In this document: in pieces, positions 14,027 to 20,435 of the stretch
Numbering within the stretch: position 1 is the first letter of the stretch
How the letters are laid out: every line of letters starts with the position of its first letter
Origin: a bacterium
GTDB taxonomy: Bacteria > Spirochaetota > UBA4802 > UBA5550
Assembly: GCA_024224995.1 (NCBI GenBank)
Contig: JAAENB010000649.1
Span: forward strand, 1-20,440
Length of the DNA: 20,440 nucleotides
Direction: 5' to 3'
Position numbers and translations under genes: made by a program
Notes under the pieces: generated by a model
Database searches by the model: none
The model's input: only the letters and a program-made list of their open reading frames with translations
What the model was told of the DNA's origin: nothing

Positions 14027-16146
14027 GAAACAAAACAATAAGAAAAAAAATCAGTTCGATAATCGTTTTATCGACAGTCCTGTTATTGTTTTCCGGGATT
14101 ATTCCGGCCCGGAGTGCGGTTTTCCGGACTCCTCATCATGAAAAACAGGTTTACCAGGGCGATCTTGTTATACTAAAAAAAATAATAAAAAAAGATCCCA
14201 ACAACACGGAACAACTCAAGCGGCTTATTCATTTGGCCTTTGCTCTTGAAAAATTTGAAGAAACCGTAGAATACGCTGCGCGGTATCTCAAAAAACAGCA
14301 AAACAGCAGCATTGCCGCGATTAAAATATCAGCTCTTGCGGGGCAGGGAAAATTTACCGAAGCAGCTTCAGGGATTGATTCGTATATACAAACATACGAT
14401 CCCGGCAGTGATGAATTAAAGCGTCTTACGTATAAGAAAGAGCTGTTTCTTAAATCAAAGGGTACCCAGGCAGCTCCCGCGCAGGCAACAGGCGCAGACT
14501 GGGGGAAGGGAAAGATCATTCTTTCTATCCTGGAACGGGAAAAGCTTTTCCTCTGTTATACCATAAAGACCGAAAAAACCGCTTTATACGCTTTTACCGG
14601 CACCGGCCTCTCCCCGGTAAAAAAAATCCCCGCTTATTTAAAAGAAATAGATTTAAACGAATGTCTTTTCATTTCGGTTTCTCCCGACAGCAGGCATGTA
14701 CTTGCCAGTGTCAGGACCGGGAAGAAGAGCGCAGAGATCCTCTACCGGGAATATAAAACCAAATTCAAGGTCTGGGGAGATTGGGAAACCATAGATGAAT
14801 TGAATCCCGGCAAGTGGAATTCTTTTGGAAATTTTGTAGTATCGCCCAAAACCATTCTCTTCTCATCCAATGCCGATGACGACACCGGTTTTGATATTTA
14901 TATAACTACGCGAAACATAGAGGGCGACTGGGATGAACCGCGCAAGCTTGAATCCGTAAACACCCCTTTTGACGAACCGGCACTCTACTGCCATCTCGAC
15001 GGAAAGACCCTTTATTTCTCATCAAACGGCAGACCGGGCATGGGGGGATACGACATTTTCGGTGCCAGGCTGGTAAAAAAAGGCCAGGGCTATTCGGTAG
15101 AATCAATAGCAAACATACAAGAAGTCAATACCTTCCGGAACGAAGACCTGCCCCTGCTCTTTACCATAGGGGCAAACAATGGTTTTGCCAACTTTGCAGC
15201 GGCAGACGACTATTCCGTATACACAGGAAAAACCTTTTCCCGGCAGCCGGAACAGGTACTGCTGTTCGACGGTTTTATTTACGGCAGCAATAAAGAAGAA
15301 GCCGTTACCAATGCCTCGGTAAAAATAGTCAGGGCTCAGGACGCGGCACTCCACGGCAGCCCTGTTCTTTCCCGGAATGCCTACAGTGACGGTTTTTTTG
15401 GACTCTCTTTAAAAAAAGGAACGCAATATATTGTTACCATCAAATCCGAGGACTATCCAACATTCAAACAGACTTTTACAACCCCGGAAAACAAAGACTA
15501 TAAAAGACAGAATTTTTACCTTGAAAAAGGAAAATCGATAGAAGAAATACCGGAAAAAGTACCGGATGATATCCCTGTTGACGGCACGGTTGCTGTTGCT
15601 CCTGTGGAAAAAAAACCTATCGCCCCAATTACCCCGGTACAGCCGGTAAAACCAGCTGAAGAAACAGGGGAAGTGAAGCCGCTTGTGGTGCAGGGAACAG
15701 CCCTTTTCGAACTTAAGCGCGTAAACTGTTCCCGTGCCCTGAGCAGGAAAGCAGGCAGCCTGCTGCGGAAAAACCTGTCACAGGTAAAAGCCGTCACCCT
15801 TATTTCCAAACAGGAAGCAGGGGTAATACTGGACAAACAGGGAAAAAAGCCATACTGTTATTCAAAAAAATGCGCGTTTAAATACGGAGAACTGCTTTCG
15901 GCAAAAAGAGTCGTTACCGGGTCCATTACCGGTATAAAGAAAAAACGCCTTGCAGCCCTGGGAAAAACAGGAAAAAACCAATATATCCTTGAGCGAAAAC
16001 AGGCCGTTTACTATATCGTAACAATAGAAATATTCGACATAAAAACCGGGAAACGGGTAAAAAAAATCCGGGAACGGACCACTGCCGCGCGTTTAAAAAA
16101 TACCGTAAAAAAAATAAGCAAAAAAAGCGCGCCCTATCTTAAGTAA
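14017..16146 (+). CDS. Multidomain envelope protein: TPR-like, PD40 propeller, regulatory-like domain, CsgG-like C-terminus
   Basis: The 709-residue protein has a signal peptide (about 1-33), a helical TPR-like region (about 45-145), then a PD40/TolB-type propeller (about 160-410) with SVSPDSRHVLAS, SSNADDDTGFDIYITTR and the hallmark LYFSSNGRPGMGGYDIF (332-348). Next come a carboxypeptidase-regulatory-like domain (about 415-503), a Pro/Val/Glu linker (about 505-560) and a C-terminal CsgG/LpoB-like domain (about 560-690; CSRALSRKAGSLLRKNL, CAFKYGELLSAKRVVTGSI). TPR-PD40-regulatory-domain proteins of the type IX system (PorE type) end in an OmpA domain that binds peptidoglycan; here a CsgG-like domain takes that place. 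It overlaps the receptor gene by 10 nt, with AGGAG 8 nt before its ATG, and ends the operon. Role inferred as envelope scaffold. Confidence 0.82.
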   Translation: MLLRNKTIRKKISSIIVLSTVLLLFSGIIPARSAVFRTPHHEKQVYQGDLVILKKIIKKDPNNTEQLKRLIHLAFALEKFEETVEYAARYLKKQQNSSIAAIKISALAGQGKFTEAASGIDSYIQTYDPGSDELKRLTYKKELFLKSKGTQAAPAQATGADWGKGKIILSILEREKLFLCYTIKTEKTALYAFTGTGLSPVKKIPAYLKEIDLNECLFISVSPDSRHVLASVRTGKKSAEILYREYKTKFKVWGDWETIDELNPGKWNSFGNFVVSPKTILFSSNADDDTGFDIYITTRNIEGDWDEPRKLESVNTPFDEPALYCHLDGKTLYFSSNGRPGMGGYDIFGARLVKKGQGYSVESIANIQEVNTFRNEDLPLLFTIGANNGFANFAAADDYSVYTGKTFSRQPEQVLLFDGFIYGSNKEEAVTNASVKIVRAQDAALHGSPVLSRNAYSDGFFGLSLKKGTQYIVTIKSEDYPTFKQTFTTPENKDYKRQNFYLEKGKSIEEIPEKVPDDIPVDGTVAVAPVEKKPIAPITPVQPVKPAEETGEVKPLVVQGTALFELKRVNCSRALSRKAGSLLRKNLSQVKAVTLISKQEAGVILDKQGKKPYCYSKKCAFKYGELLSAKRVVTGSITGIKKKRLAALGKTGKNQYILERKQAVYYIVTIEIFDIKTGKRVKKIRERTTAARLKNTVKKISKKSAPYLK

Positions 16147-16175
16147 CCGGGTCTTCGGCTCCGCTCAGACACCGG
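16147..16175 (-). repeat. Short palindromic repeat, diverged copy E
   Basis: Directly after the preceding stop codon, CCGGGTC (16147-16153) can pair with GAC-A-CCGG (16168-16175) around a loop. On the minus strand the loop reads TGTCTGAGCGGAGC, close to the core TGTTTGAGCGGAGC of copies A, C and D. A second hairpin, ACACCGGCGGTGT, overlaps it. It may terminate the operon ending at 16146. Membership of the repeat family is by partial match only. Confidence 0.5.
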
Positions 16176-16195
16176 CGGTGTTTGGAAAAAATAGA

Positions 16196-16278
16196 TCAGA
16201 AACTAAATTGCATTGCGGGCTGCATCTGGTCCGGAAGCATCCAGACCCGCGCACATGCAAAATTAAGTCTCTTGAGAG
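16196..16278 (+). repeat. Palindromic repeat, copy B (flanks only, loop missing)
   Basis: It has the same ends as copy C: TCAGAAACTAAAT on the left (16196-16208) and AATTAAGTCTCTTGAGAG on the right (16261-16278), which are themselves nearly inverted. The inner part keeps GGGCTGCATCTGG and GGAAGCATCC but lacks the long upper stem and the conserved loop present in A and C. It looks like a deleted or unfilled form. Confidence 0.8.
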
Positions 16279-16290
16279 TGCGGACCCCGT

Positions 16291-16462
16291 GGTCGCGTCT
16301 TAATAAAATGTATATCAACCCGGAATGTAAACTATGCCGGAGTGATGCCTCCGCAGAACGTTCGGAACTCGCTCCGCTCAAACAGCCTCACAACCCGCAG
16401 AGGCATCACTCCGGCATGGTTTACATTCCGAATTACGTTTTTCGGTATATTGAGACACGACC
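16291..16462 (-). repeat. Palindromic repeat, copy D (conserved loop on minus strand, different stem and flanks)
   Basis: A 36-position stem (16321-16356 with 16395-16430, three imperfect positions) closes a loop (16357-16394). On the minus strand the loop contains the same core TTTGAGCGGAGCGAGTTCCG as copies A and C. The stem sequence has nothing in common with theirs. Outer inverted arms (16291-16305 with 16448-16462) extend the palindrome, and they also differ from the A/B/C flanks. It is inserted between copies B and C. Confidence 0.85.
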
Positions 16463-16489
16463 GACCCGGTTTAGCGGGGAAAAAATACG

Positions 16490-16646
16490 TCAGAAACTAA
16501 ATAACATTGCGAGCTGCATCCGGCCTGGAAGTACTATGGGCTCTTTGGGTTGTGAGGACTGTTTGAGCGGAGCGAGTTCCGGAGCAATCCAAAGAGCCCA
16601 TAGTACTTCCTGGCCCGCGCGCAAGCAAAATTAAGTTTCTTGAGAG
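16490..16646 (+). repeat. Palindromic repeat, copy C (conserved loop, variable stem)
   Basis: The ends are TCAGAAACTAAAT (16490-16502) and TTAAGTTTCTTGAGAG (16631-16646), near-inverted. A 31-position stem (16522-16552 with 16585-16615; one T-T mismatch, one G.T wobble) closes a 32-nt loop (16553-16584) that differs from copy A's loop at a single base. The lower stem GGCCTGGAAGTA is shared with copy A; the upper stem is not. The right end stops 4 nt before the DUF362 start codon. Confidence 0.9.
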
Positions 16647-16650
16647 AACA

Positions 16651-17406
16651 ATGACCTTAGGCATATCAAAATTTACTTCATTCAAAGAATCGGTACCTGC
16701 CGCGCTCGACGGGGTAAAGGCCCGTGATATCCTCGCGGCACAAACCGCGATCCTGGTAAAGCCGAACCTGGTAAATACCGCGCCCCATCCCATAACCACT
16801 TCAGTGGAATGCTGCCGTGCTATTGTGGAATATATACGGGAATGCACTTCAGCTAAAATCATCATTGCCGAAGGATGCGGTGACGCGTCCTATGAAACCG
16901 GTGAAATATTCCGTATTATGGGATATGAGGATCTGGCGAAATCTTATGATATCGAACTTATAGATCTCAACACCGCGCCCTTAAAAAAATTGAACCGTCC
17001 GGAAAACCCGGTATTCCCGGAGATGTATCTTCCGGAGATTGCCTTTACTCACTATATAATATCGGTACCCGTATTAAAAGCCCACTCTCTCGCGCAGGTC
17101 ACGGGGACGCTCAAAAACATGATGGGTTTCGCGCCACCCGAATATTATTCCGGACACCACGGCATATGGAAAAAAGCGGTCTTTCACGCCAACATGCACC
17201 AGGCAATTACTGACCTCAACAGCTGCCGCACCCCTGACCTCTCGGTCCTGGACGCAAGTATCGGCATGGCCGACTACCACCTCGGCGGACCTGAGTGCAA
17301 TCCCCCGGTAAACAAGATCGTAGCCGGGTTCGATCCCGTAGAAGTAGACCGGAAAGCGGCCGAACTCCTGGGATTTAACTGGCAGAAAATCGACCACCTT
17401 CGATAG
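16651..17406 (+). CDS. DUF362-domain protein
   Basis: The 251-residue protein matches DUF362 along its length: ILVKPNLVNTAPHPITTS near the start, IIIAEGCGDAS, then KAHSLAQVTGTLKNMMGF (the family's most typical block), a conserved His-rich HHGIWKKAVFHANMHQAI, LSVLDASIGM and the closing FDPVEVDRKAAELLGF. Many DUF362 proteins carry an added ferredoxin domain; this one lacks it, being the short form without iron-sulfur Cys clusters. No signal peptide is present, so it is cytoplasmic. The reaction is not established for the family. The only Shine-Dalgarno-like sequence, GAGAG, belongs to the right end of repeat copy C, 4 nt before ATG. It stands alone between repeat regions. Confidence 0.88.
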   Translation: MTLGISKFTSFKESVPAALDGVKARDILAAQTAILVKPNLVNTAPHPITTSVECCRAIVEYIRECTSAKIIIAEGCGDASYETGEIFRIMGYEDLAKSYDIELIDLNTAPLKKLNRPENPVFPEMYLPEIAFTHYIISVPVLKAHSLAQVTGTLKNMMGFAPPEYYSGHHGIWKKAVFHANMHQAITDLNSCRTPDLSVLDASIGMADYHLGGPECNPPVNKIVAGFDPVEVDRKAAELLGFNWQKIDHLR

Positions 17407-17440
17407 TTTTAGCTCCCGCTCTTGTAAGTCCTTAGAAACT

Positions 17441-17803
17441 GGGGGGTGCACCTGTTGTGACAGTGACACCCCAGGTGCGGCCCCTGCGAGGGATGCGGCC
17501 CGGCGGCCCCTGCTTTCCGGAATCCCGATTCTCGGGACTGAAAAATACAAACGCCTCAGGGAGTGTGGTGTATCCCACAGGCACAGGAGCCACGGAAGGC
17601 GACGACCCTGTGTAATACACGATGTATTTTTCACAGGGGTGCATGTGGGATACACCATACTCCCGCGCACCAGTTGAATTCTTCAGCACAACCACGGACG
17701 GTCCCGCCCTGGTGCAATCCAGTCCCGCTTCATTAAACGAATAAAAGGAAGCGGGATCACCAGGGTGGAGGAAAGCAGGGGGCGCCGGGCCGCACCCCTC
17801 GCA
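17441..17803. other. GC-rich multi-branched inverted-repeat structure (candidate structured RNA or non-autonomous element)
   Basis: No credible gene is present. A 34-position closing stem (17485-17518 with 17770-17803, 32 paired) encloses several hairpins: P2, TCCCGA-TTC-TCGGGA (17523-17537); P3, 25 positions (17559-17583 with 17640-17664, one G.T, one mismatch) with an inner hairpin (17606-17612 with 17632-17638, then AATACA-CGA-TGTATT); P5, 11 positions (17704-17714 with 17758-17768) continued by TCCCGCTTC/GAAGCGGGA (17723-17731 with 17748-17756). GCACCAG (17668-17674) can alternatively pair with CTGGTGC (17709-17715). A further hairpin (17443-17448 with 17467-17472) precedes the stem. It is much richer in GC than its surroundings. 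Confidence 0.8.
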
Positions 17804-17988
17804 CGCCAACGATAACGCACTGAGATTCCTTTTCCCCCGAATAATAACACTTACTCAAAAAAAAAAATTCTTTTTTTCATTTTTGGTTGACAAAAAATTA
17901 CGCCGTAGGCAAATGACTACATATTACATAAACAAAGCCACCACGCTTTGTTCGCTAAATATTTTATAAACAAATCAAGGAAGGGTAT
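17804..17988 (+). promoter_or_regulatory. Leader region of the propeller lipoprotein gene
   Basis: An A11-TTC-T7 hairpin-like tract (17857-17877) is followed by a perfect TTGACA (17887-17892), but no good -10 box lies 16-18 nt after it. AGGAAGG precedes the ATG at 17989 by 5 nt and is the strongest ribosome site in this half of the window. Promoter call is tentative. Confidence 0.3.
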
Positions 17989-19206
17989 ATGAAAATCAAA
18001 AAAATTGCACTGTTGATGATGTTAACAGCTATGGTAGTCGGTTTCATGACCGGCTGCGACCCGGTTTCTGAAACAGAAACACTTCAATTACGCCAGATAA
18101 ACGAAGATGGTTTTGGCGACACCACAAACAAGTACTCATGGGCAATGGAGACTTTTAAAGGATCTGTTTATGTTGCTACACTGAACGCGACAAACTCTAT
18201 TGTCGGCCTGTCAATGTTCTTCTGGGGTCAGCCTTTTGAGTCCGAAGGAGGACAAATCTTCAAAGGAACTCTTGGAGAAAGCGGCGACTGGACATGGGAC
18301 AATGTTCTTACCGGTGGAAACGGAAACACTGCCACATTCGGCATTAGAAAAATGAAAGCTATTGGTGATTTCCTGTACGCAGTAACCGTAAACCATGTTG
18401 ACGGATTCGAAGTATGGCGAACCGAAGACGGAACAAACTGGGAAAGCGTTTCCGATGCCGGCTTTGGAGATCTCAACAATACCTCAGGCCGCGGACTTAT
18501 GGCATACAAAGGCTACATTTACGCAGGTGTTGAAAACCGTGAAGAAGGAGCTCAAATCTGGAGAAGAAAAATAACCGGCAACGGTGATTTTGAAGACGGA
18601 AGCGCATGGAAGCAGGTAATTTCCGGCGGCATTGATGATGCAAACAACTACTGGTTTTCAGATTTCGTAGAATATAACGGCTACTTCTATACCGGAACCT
18701 TAAATCCAACAGGAATGGAACTGTGGAGAACTGCTGACGGAGTAAACTATGAAATGCTTTTTGATGCCGGAAACGGTTTTAAAACAAACACCGCCGCGAT
18801 GAAACTCTACGCGTATAACGACAAACTCTTTGTTGGAACCATGAACTGGATAAAGGGAAGTTACCTCTACATGAATAGCGATGAAGATGGCGCGATATTT
18901 GAGCCAATCATCGAAAAAGGAAACGGAGTCATTGGAAATGCCTATATCTGGTACATGAAAGAATTCAACAACAGGTTGTATGTTGGAACATTTAAAATCA
19001 GTGGCAGTTTCGATCTTTACTCAGCTCAAAATCCCGGAACCGATCCCTGGACTATTGAAACCACAGACGGCTTTGGAAGTTTCGCTCACTACGGAATTAG
19101 AAGCATGGCTGTTTACCAGGACAAACTTATCATTGGTTCCGCGACAGCGGTCCAGGAGCAGGGAACAAAGGTTTTTGAAGCAGTTGCAAAACCCGCTGCT
19201 GAATAA
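17989..19206 (+). CDS. Lipoprotein with seven-repeat beta-propeller
   Basis: The 405-residue protein has a signal peptide and lipobox FMTGC with Cys at residue 23. The +2 residue is Asp, which in E. coli would retain it in the inner membrane, though rules differ in other phyla. The body is a tandem array of about 50 residues per unit, marked by strands of the type LYVGT at about 60, 129, 177, 233, 280, 330 and 380. These are followed in several units by G-EVWRTEDG-NWE and a GFGD-NN turn. Seven units fit a seven-bladed propeller, perhaps for binding or scaffolding; no sialidase Asp-box catalytic set is seen. It is monocistronic, preceded by a strong Shine-Dalgarno, and convergent with the barrel gene at 19273. 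Confidence 0.85.
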   Translation: MKIKKIALLMMLTAMVVGFMTGCDPVSETETLQLRQINEDGFGDTTNKYSWAMETFKGSVYVATLNATNSIVGLSMFFWGQPFESEGGQIFKGTLGESGDWTWDNVLTGGNGNTATFGIRKMKAIGDFLYAVTVNHVDGFEVWRTEDGTNWESVSDAGFGDLNNTSGRGLMAYKGYIYAGVENREEGAQIWRRKITGNGDFEDGSAWKQVISGGIDDANNYWFSDFVEYNGYFYTGTLNPTGMELWRTADGVNYEMLFDAGNGFKTNTAAMKLYAYNDKLFVGTMNWIKGSYLYMNSDEDGAIFEPIIEKGNGVIGNAYIWYMKEFNNRLYVGTFKISGSFDLYSAQNPGTDPWTIETTDGFGSFAHYGIRSMAVYQDKLIIGSATAVQEQGTKVFEAVAKPAAE

Positions 19207-19224
19207 TCCTGTCTTTTCTCATAA

Positions 19225-19269
19225 CGTGGGGCGCACCCCTCGCTCTCATAGCGTGGGGTGCGCCCCACG
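19225..19269. terminator. GC-rich hairpin between convergent genes
   Basis: A perfect 15-bp stem (19225-19239 with 19255-19269; arm CGTGGGGCGCACCCC) surrounds a 15-nt loop. The right arm can also fold alone (AGCGTGGGG-TGCG-CCCCACGCT). It sits in the 66-nt gap between the convergent genes ending at 19206 and 19273, so a bidirectional termination role is likely, but no U-tract follows. Confidence 0.6.
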
Positions 19270-19272
19270 CTC

Positions 19273-20265
19273 TTAAAACACCGCCTCAAAATGGGCTGCT
19301 ATTTTCCATCCCCTTCTTGAAGGATTGTTCAAATCCTCATCCTGGCTTTCTATCATGGGGATAATAATCATCAGCATAAGGGAATAATTTTCCAAAAAAT
19401 GATACCGGGCTCCGGGGATAAGATCCATTGCCGTTACGGAATCATTAAGGTCAACCAGCTCCTGGGGAAGACTGTTATTATCGTACCGGACCTCTCTACT
19501 CCCCTCAAAAACATTAATAAAATTCAGCTTGCAGAGAAAGGTAAAACTCTCGTTTAAAATATAATCGGCTCCAACCATCATACTGAGGGTATTCCCCCGG
19601 TCTATCGTGACCTCCCTGTCGCTGTATTCTATGGACATCCGGGTGGGAAGAATAAGCCCGATATTCCCGTACAAACGCAGAGGTAAACTCTCAAATTTCC
19701 GGGAGACCGATTGAAGAAATGAAAAAGAATAGCACCCGCTTCCCAGGGATACGGTTGCGGTGTCGGAACCGTCATCGGACAGGGCGCTTGCCACCTCATC
19801 CCCTGTTGGAACTACAACCCGGACCGTACTCACGCTATCGAGAATACCGGTAAAACGATGAAAATAGGAACCTCCTATATTCAGATCTCCAAAGCCCCAT
19901 TTGGAAAAGTCATCGTCATTACTGTCGGTAAATCCCCTCATTTGATAGGGAATGGAAAAAGAGATCTCAAAACCACCGGCAATAGCAAGAGAAACAGGAG
20001 CATAGAACAGTATCATATTTCCGGAAAAAACCGACCTGGCGCTAATGCCAAAGCGTTTCCCTTCCGGTAAAAGCAGGGCATCATCATCAATAGAGTTCTC
20101 AAACAGGAGCGTATCACCACGAAAAAGATTGTATTCCACCCTTCCGTCATCTTGCTGGTTTGCCCCGGTATAGACAGCAGCAAACTGGCCAAATGCGGCA
20201 GAACCGGACAAACAGCACATTCCAATAAAGAGTAATGCGATGCCTTTTGTGGTAATTCTTTTCAT
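19273..20265 (-). CDS. Outer-membrane beta-barrel protein, DUF3187-like
   Basis: The 330-residue protein has a signal peptide ending AAFGQ (about residue 26). The mature part follows the pattern of DUF3187/transporter-type barrels: GDTLLFENSIDDDALLLP, an amphipathic strand ILFYAPVSLAIAGGFEISF, SIPYQMRG, then WGFGDLNIGGSYFHRF, VVVPTGDE, LYGNIGLILPTRMS, MMVGADYILNESFTFLCKLNF. It ends in a strand closing with Phe (AHFEAVF), the usual outer-membrane barrel signal. AGAGG lies 5 nt upstream of the ATG. It appears monocistronic. The DUF3187 name rests on overall resemblance; a generic outer-membrane channel is the safe reading. Confidence 0.8.
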   Translation of the reverse strand: MKRITTKGIALLFIGMCCLSGSAAFGQFAAVYTGANQQDDGRVEYNLFRGDTLLFENSIDDDALLLPEGKRFGISARSVFSGNMILFYAPVSLAIAGGFEISFSIPYQMRGFTDSNDDDFSKWGFGDLNIGGSYFHRFTGILDSVSTVRVVVPTGDEVASALSDDGSDTATVSLGSGCYSFSFLQSVSRKFESLPLRLYGNIGLILPTRMSIEYSDREVTIDRGNTLSMMVGADYILNESFTFLCKLNFINVFEGSREVRYDNNSLPQELVDLNDSVTAMDLIPGARYHFLENYSLMLMIIIPMIESQDEDLNNPSRRGWKIAAHFEAVF

Positions 20266-20340
20266 GTAATCCTCTTAAGAAACTCTTTTTAAACAGGGCC
20301 GGTTCCCGAAGATTTTATCCCGGGGCCATGCTCTGTTTCA

Positions 20341-20383
20341 CGGGGTTGAAACCCCGAGCTACAACACGTCGCCCCGCTGGGGC
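20341..20383 (-). repeat. Pair of REP-like hairpins (BIME-like)
   Basis: On the minus strand GTAG (20359-20362) is followed by CT and the hairpin CGGGG-TTTCAA-CCCCG (20341-20356). This is the layout of REP sequences processed by RAYT (TnpA-REP) transposases. A second hairpin, GCCCC-GCT-GGGGC (20371-20383), lies beside it. Similar units (AGCCCC..GGGGCGAC..GTTGTAGC..GGGTT..ACCC) seem familiar from several other phyla; that is recollection, not a search result. Confidence 0.65.
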
Positions 20384-20424
20384 TATTCTGTCTTGGGTCA
20401 GCATTGAACCAATGGTCAACCAAT

Positions 20425-20435
20425 GCCCTGCGGGC
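20425..20435. repeat. Small GC-rich hairpin at window edge
   Basis: GCCC-TGC-GGGC is the reverse complement of the hairpin at 993-1003. Beside it, GCATTG (20401-20406) and CAATGC (20421-20426) form another short inverted pair. The element may continue past the window. Confidence 0.5.

Noticed and set aside
16182..16634. Open frame of 150 residues through the palindrome island
   Set aside because: It consists of repeat copies B, D and C read through. It has no start signal and its peptide is low-information, with no domain pattern.
16147..16646. CRISPR array
   Set aside because: Repeats are unequal in length, differ in strand and have no regular spacers.
16291..16646. Integron attC sites
   Set aside because: The palindromes lack the paired attC core sites and bulged-base layout, carry long perfect stems, and no cassette genes or integrase are present.
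17074..17670. Open frame of 198 residues on the minus strand
   Set aside because: It is antisense to the DUF362 gene and continues into the same inverted repeats. The DUF362 match on the plus strand is clear.
17441..17803. Retron msr-msd or diversity-generating element
   Set aside because: No reverse transcriptase gene follows or precedes within the window.
17432..17809. Open frame of 125 residues on the minus strand
   Set aside because: It lies across the branched inverted-repeat structure, whose arms dictate the codons. No recognisable protein and no Shine-Dalgarno context that convinces.
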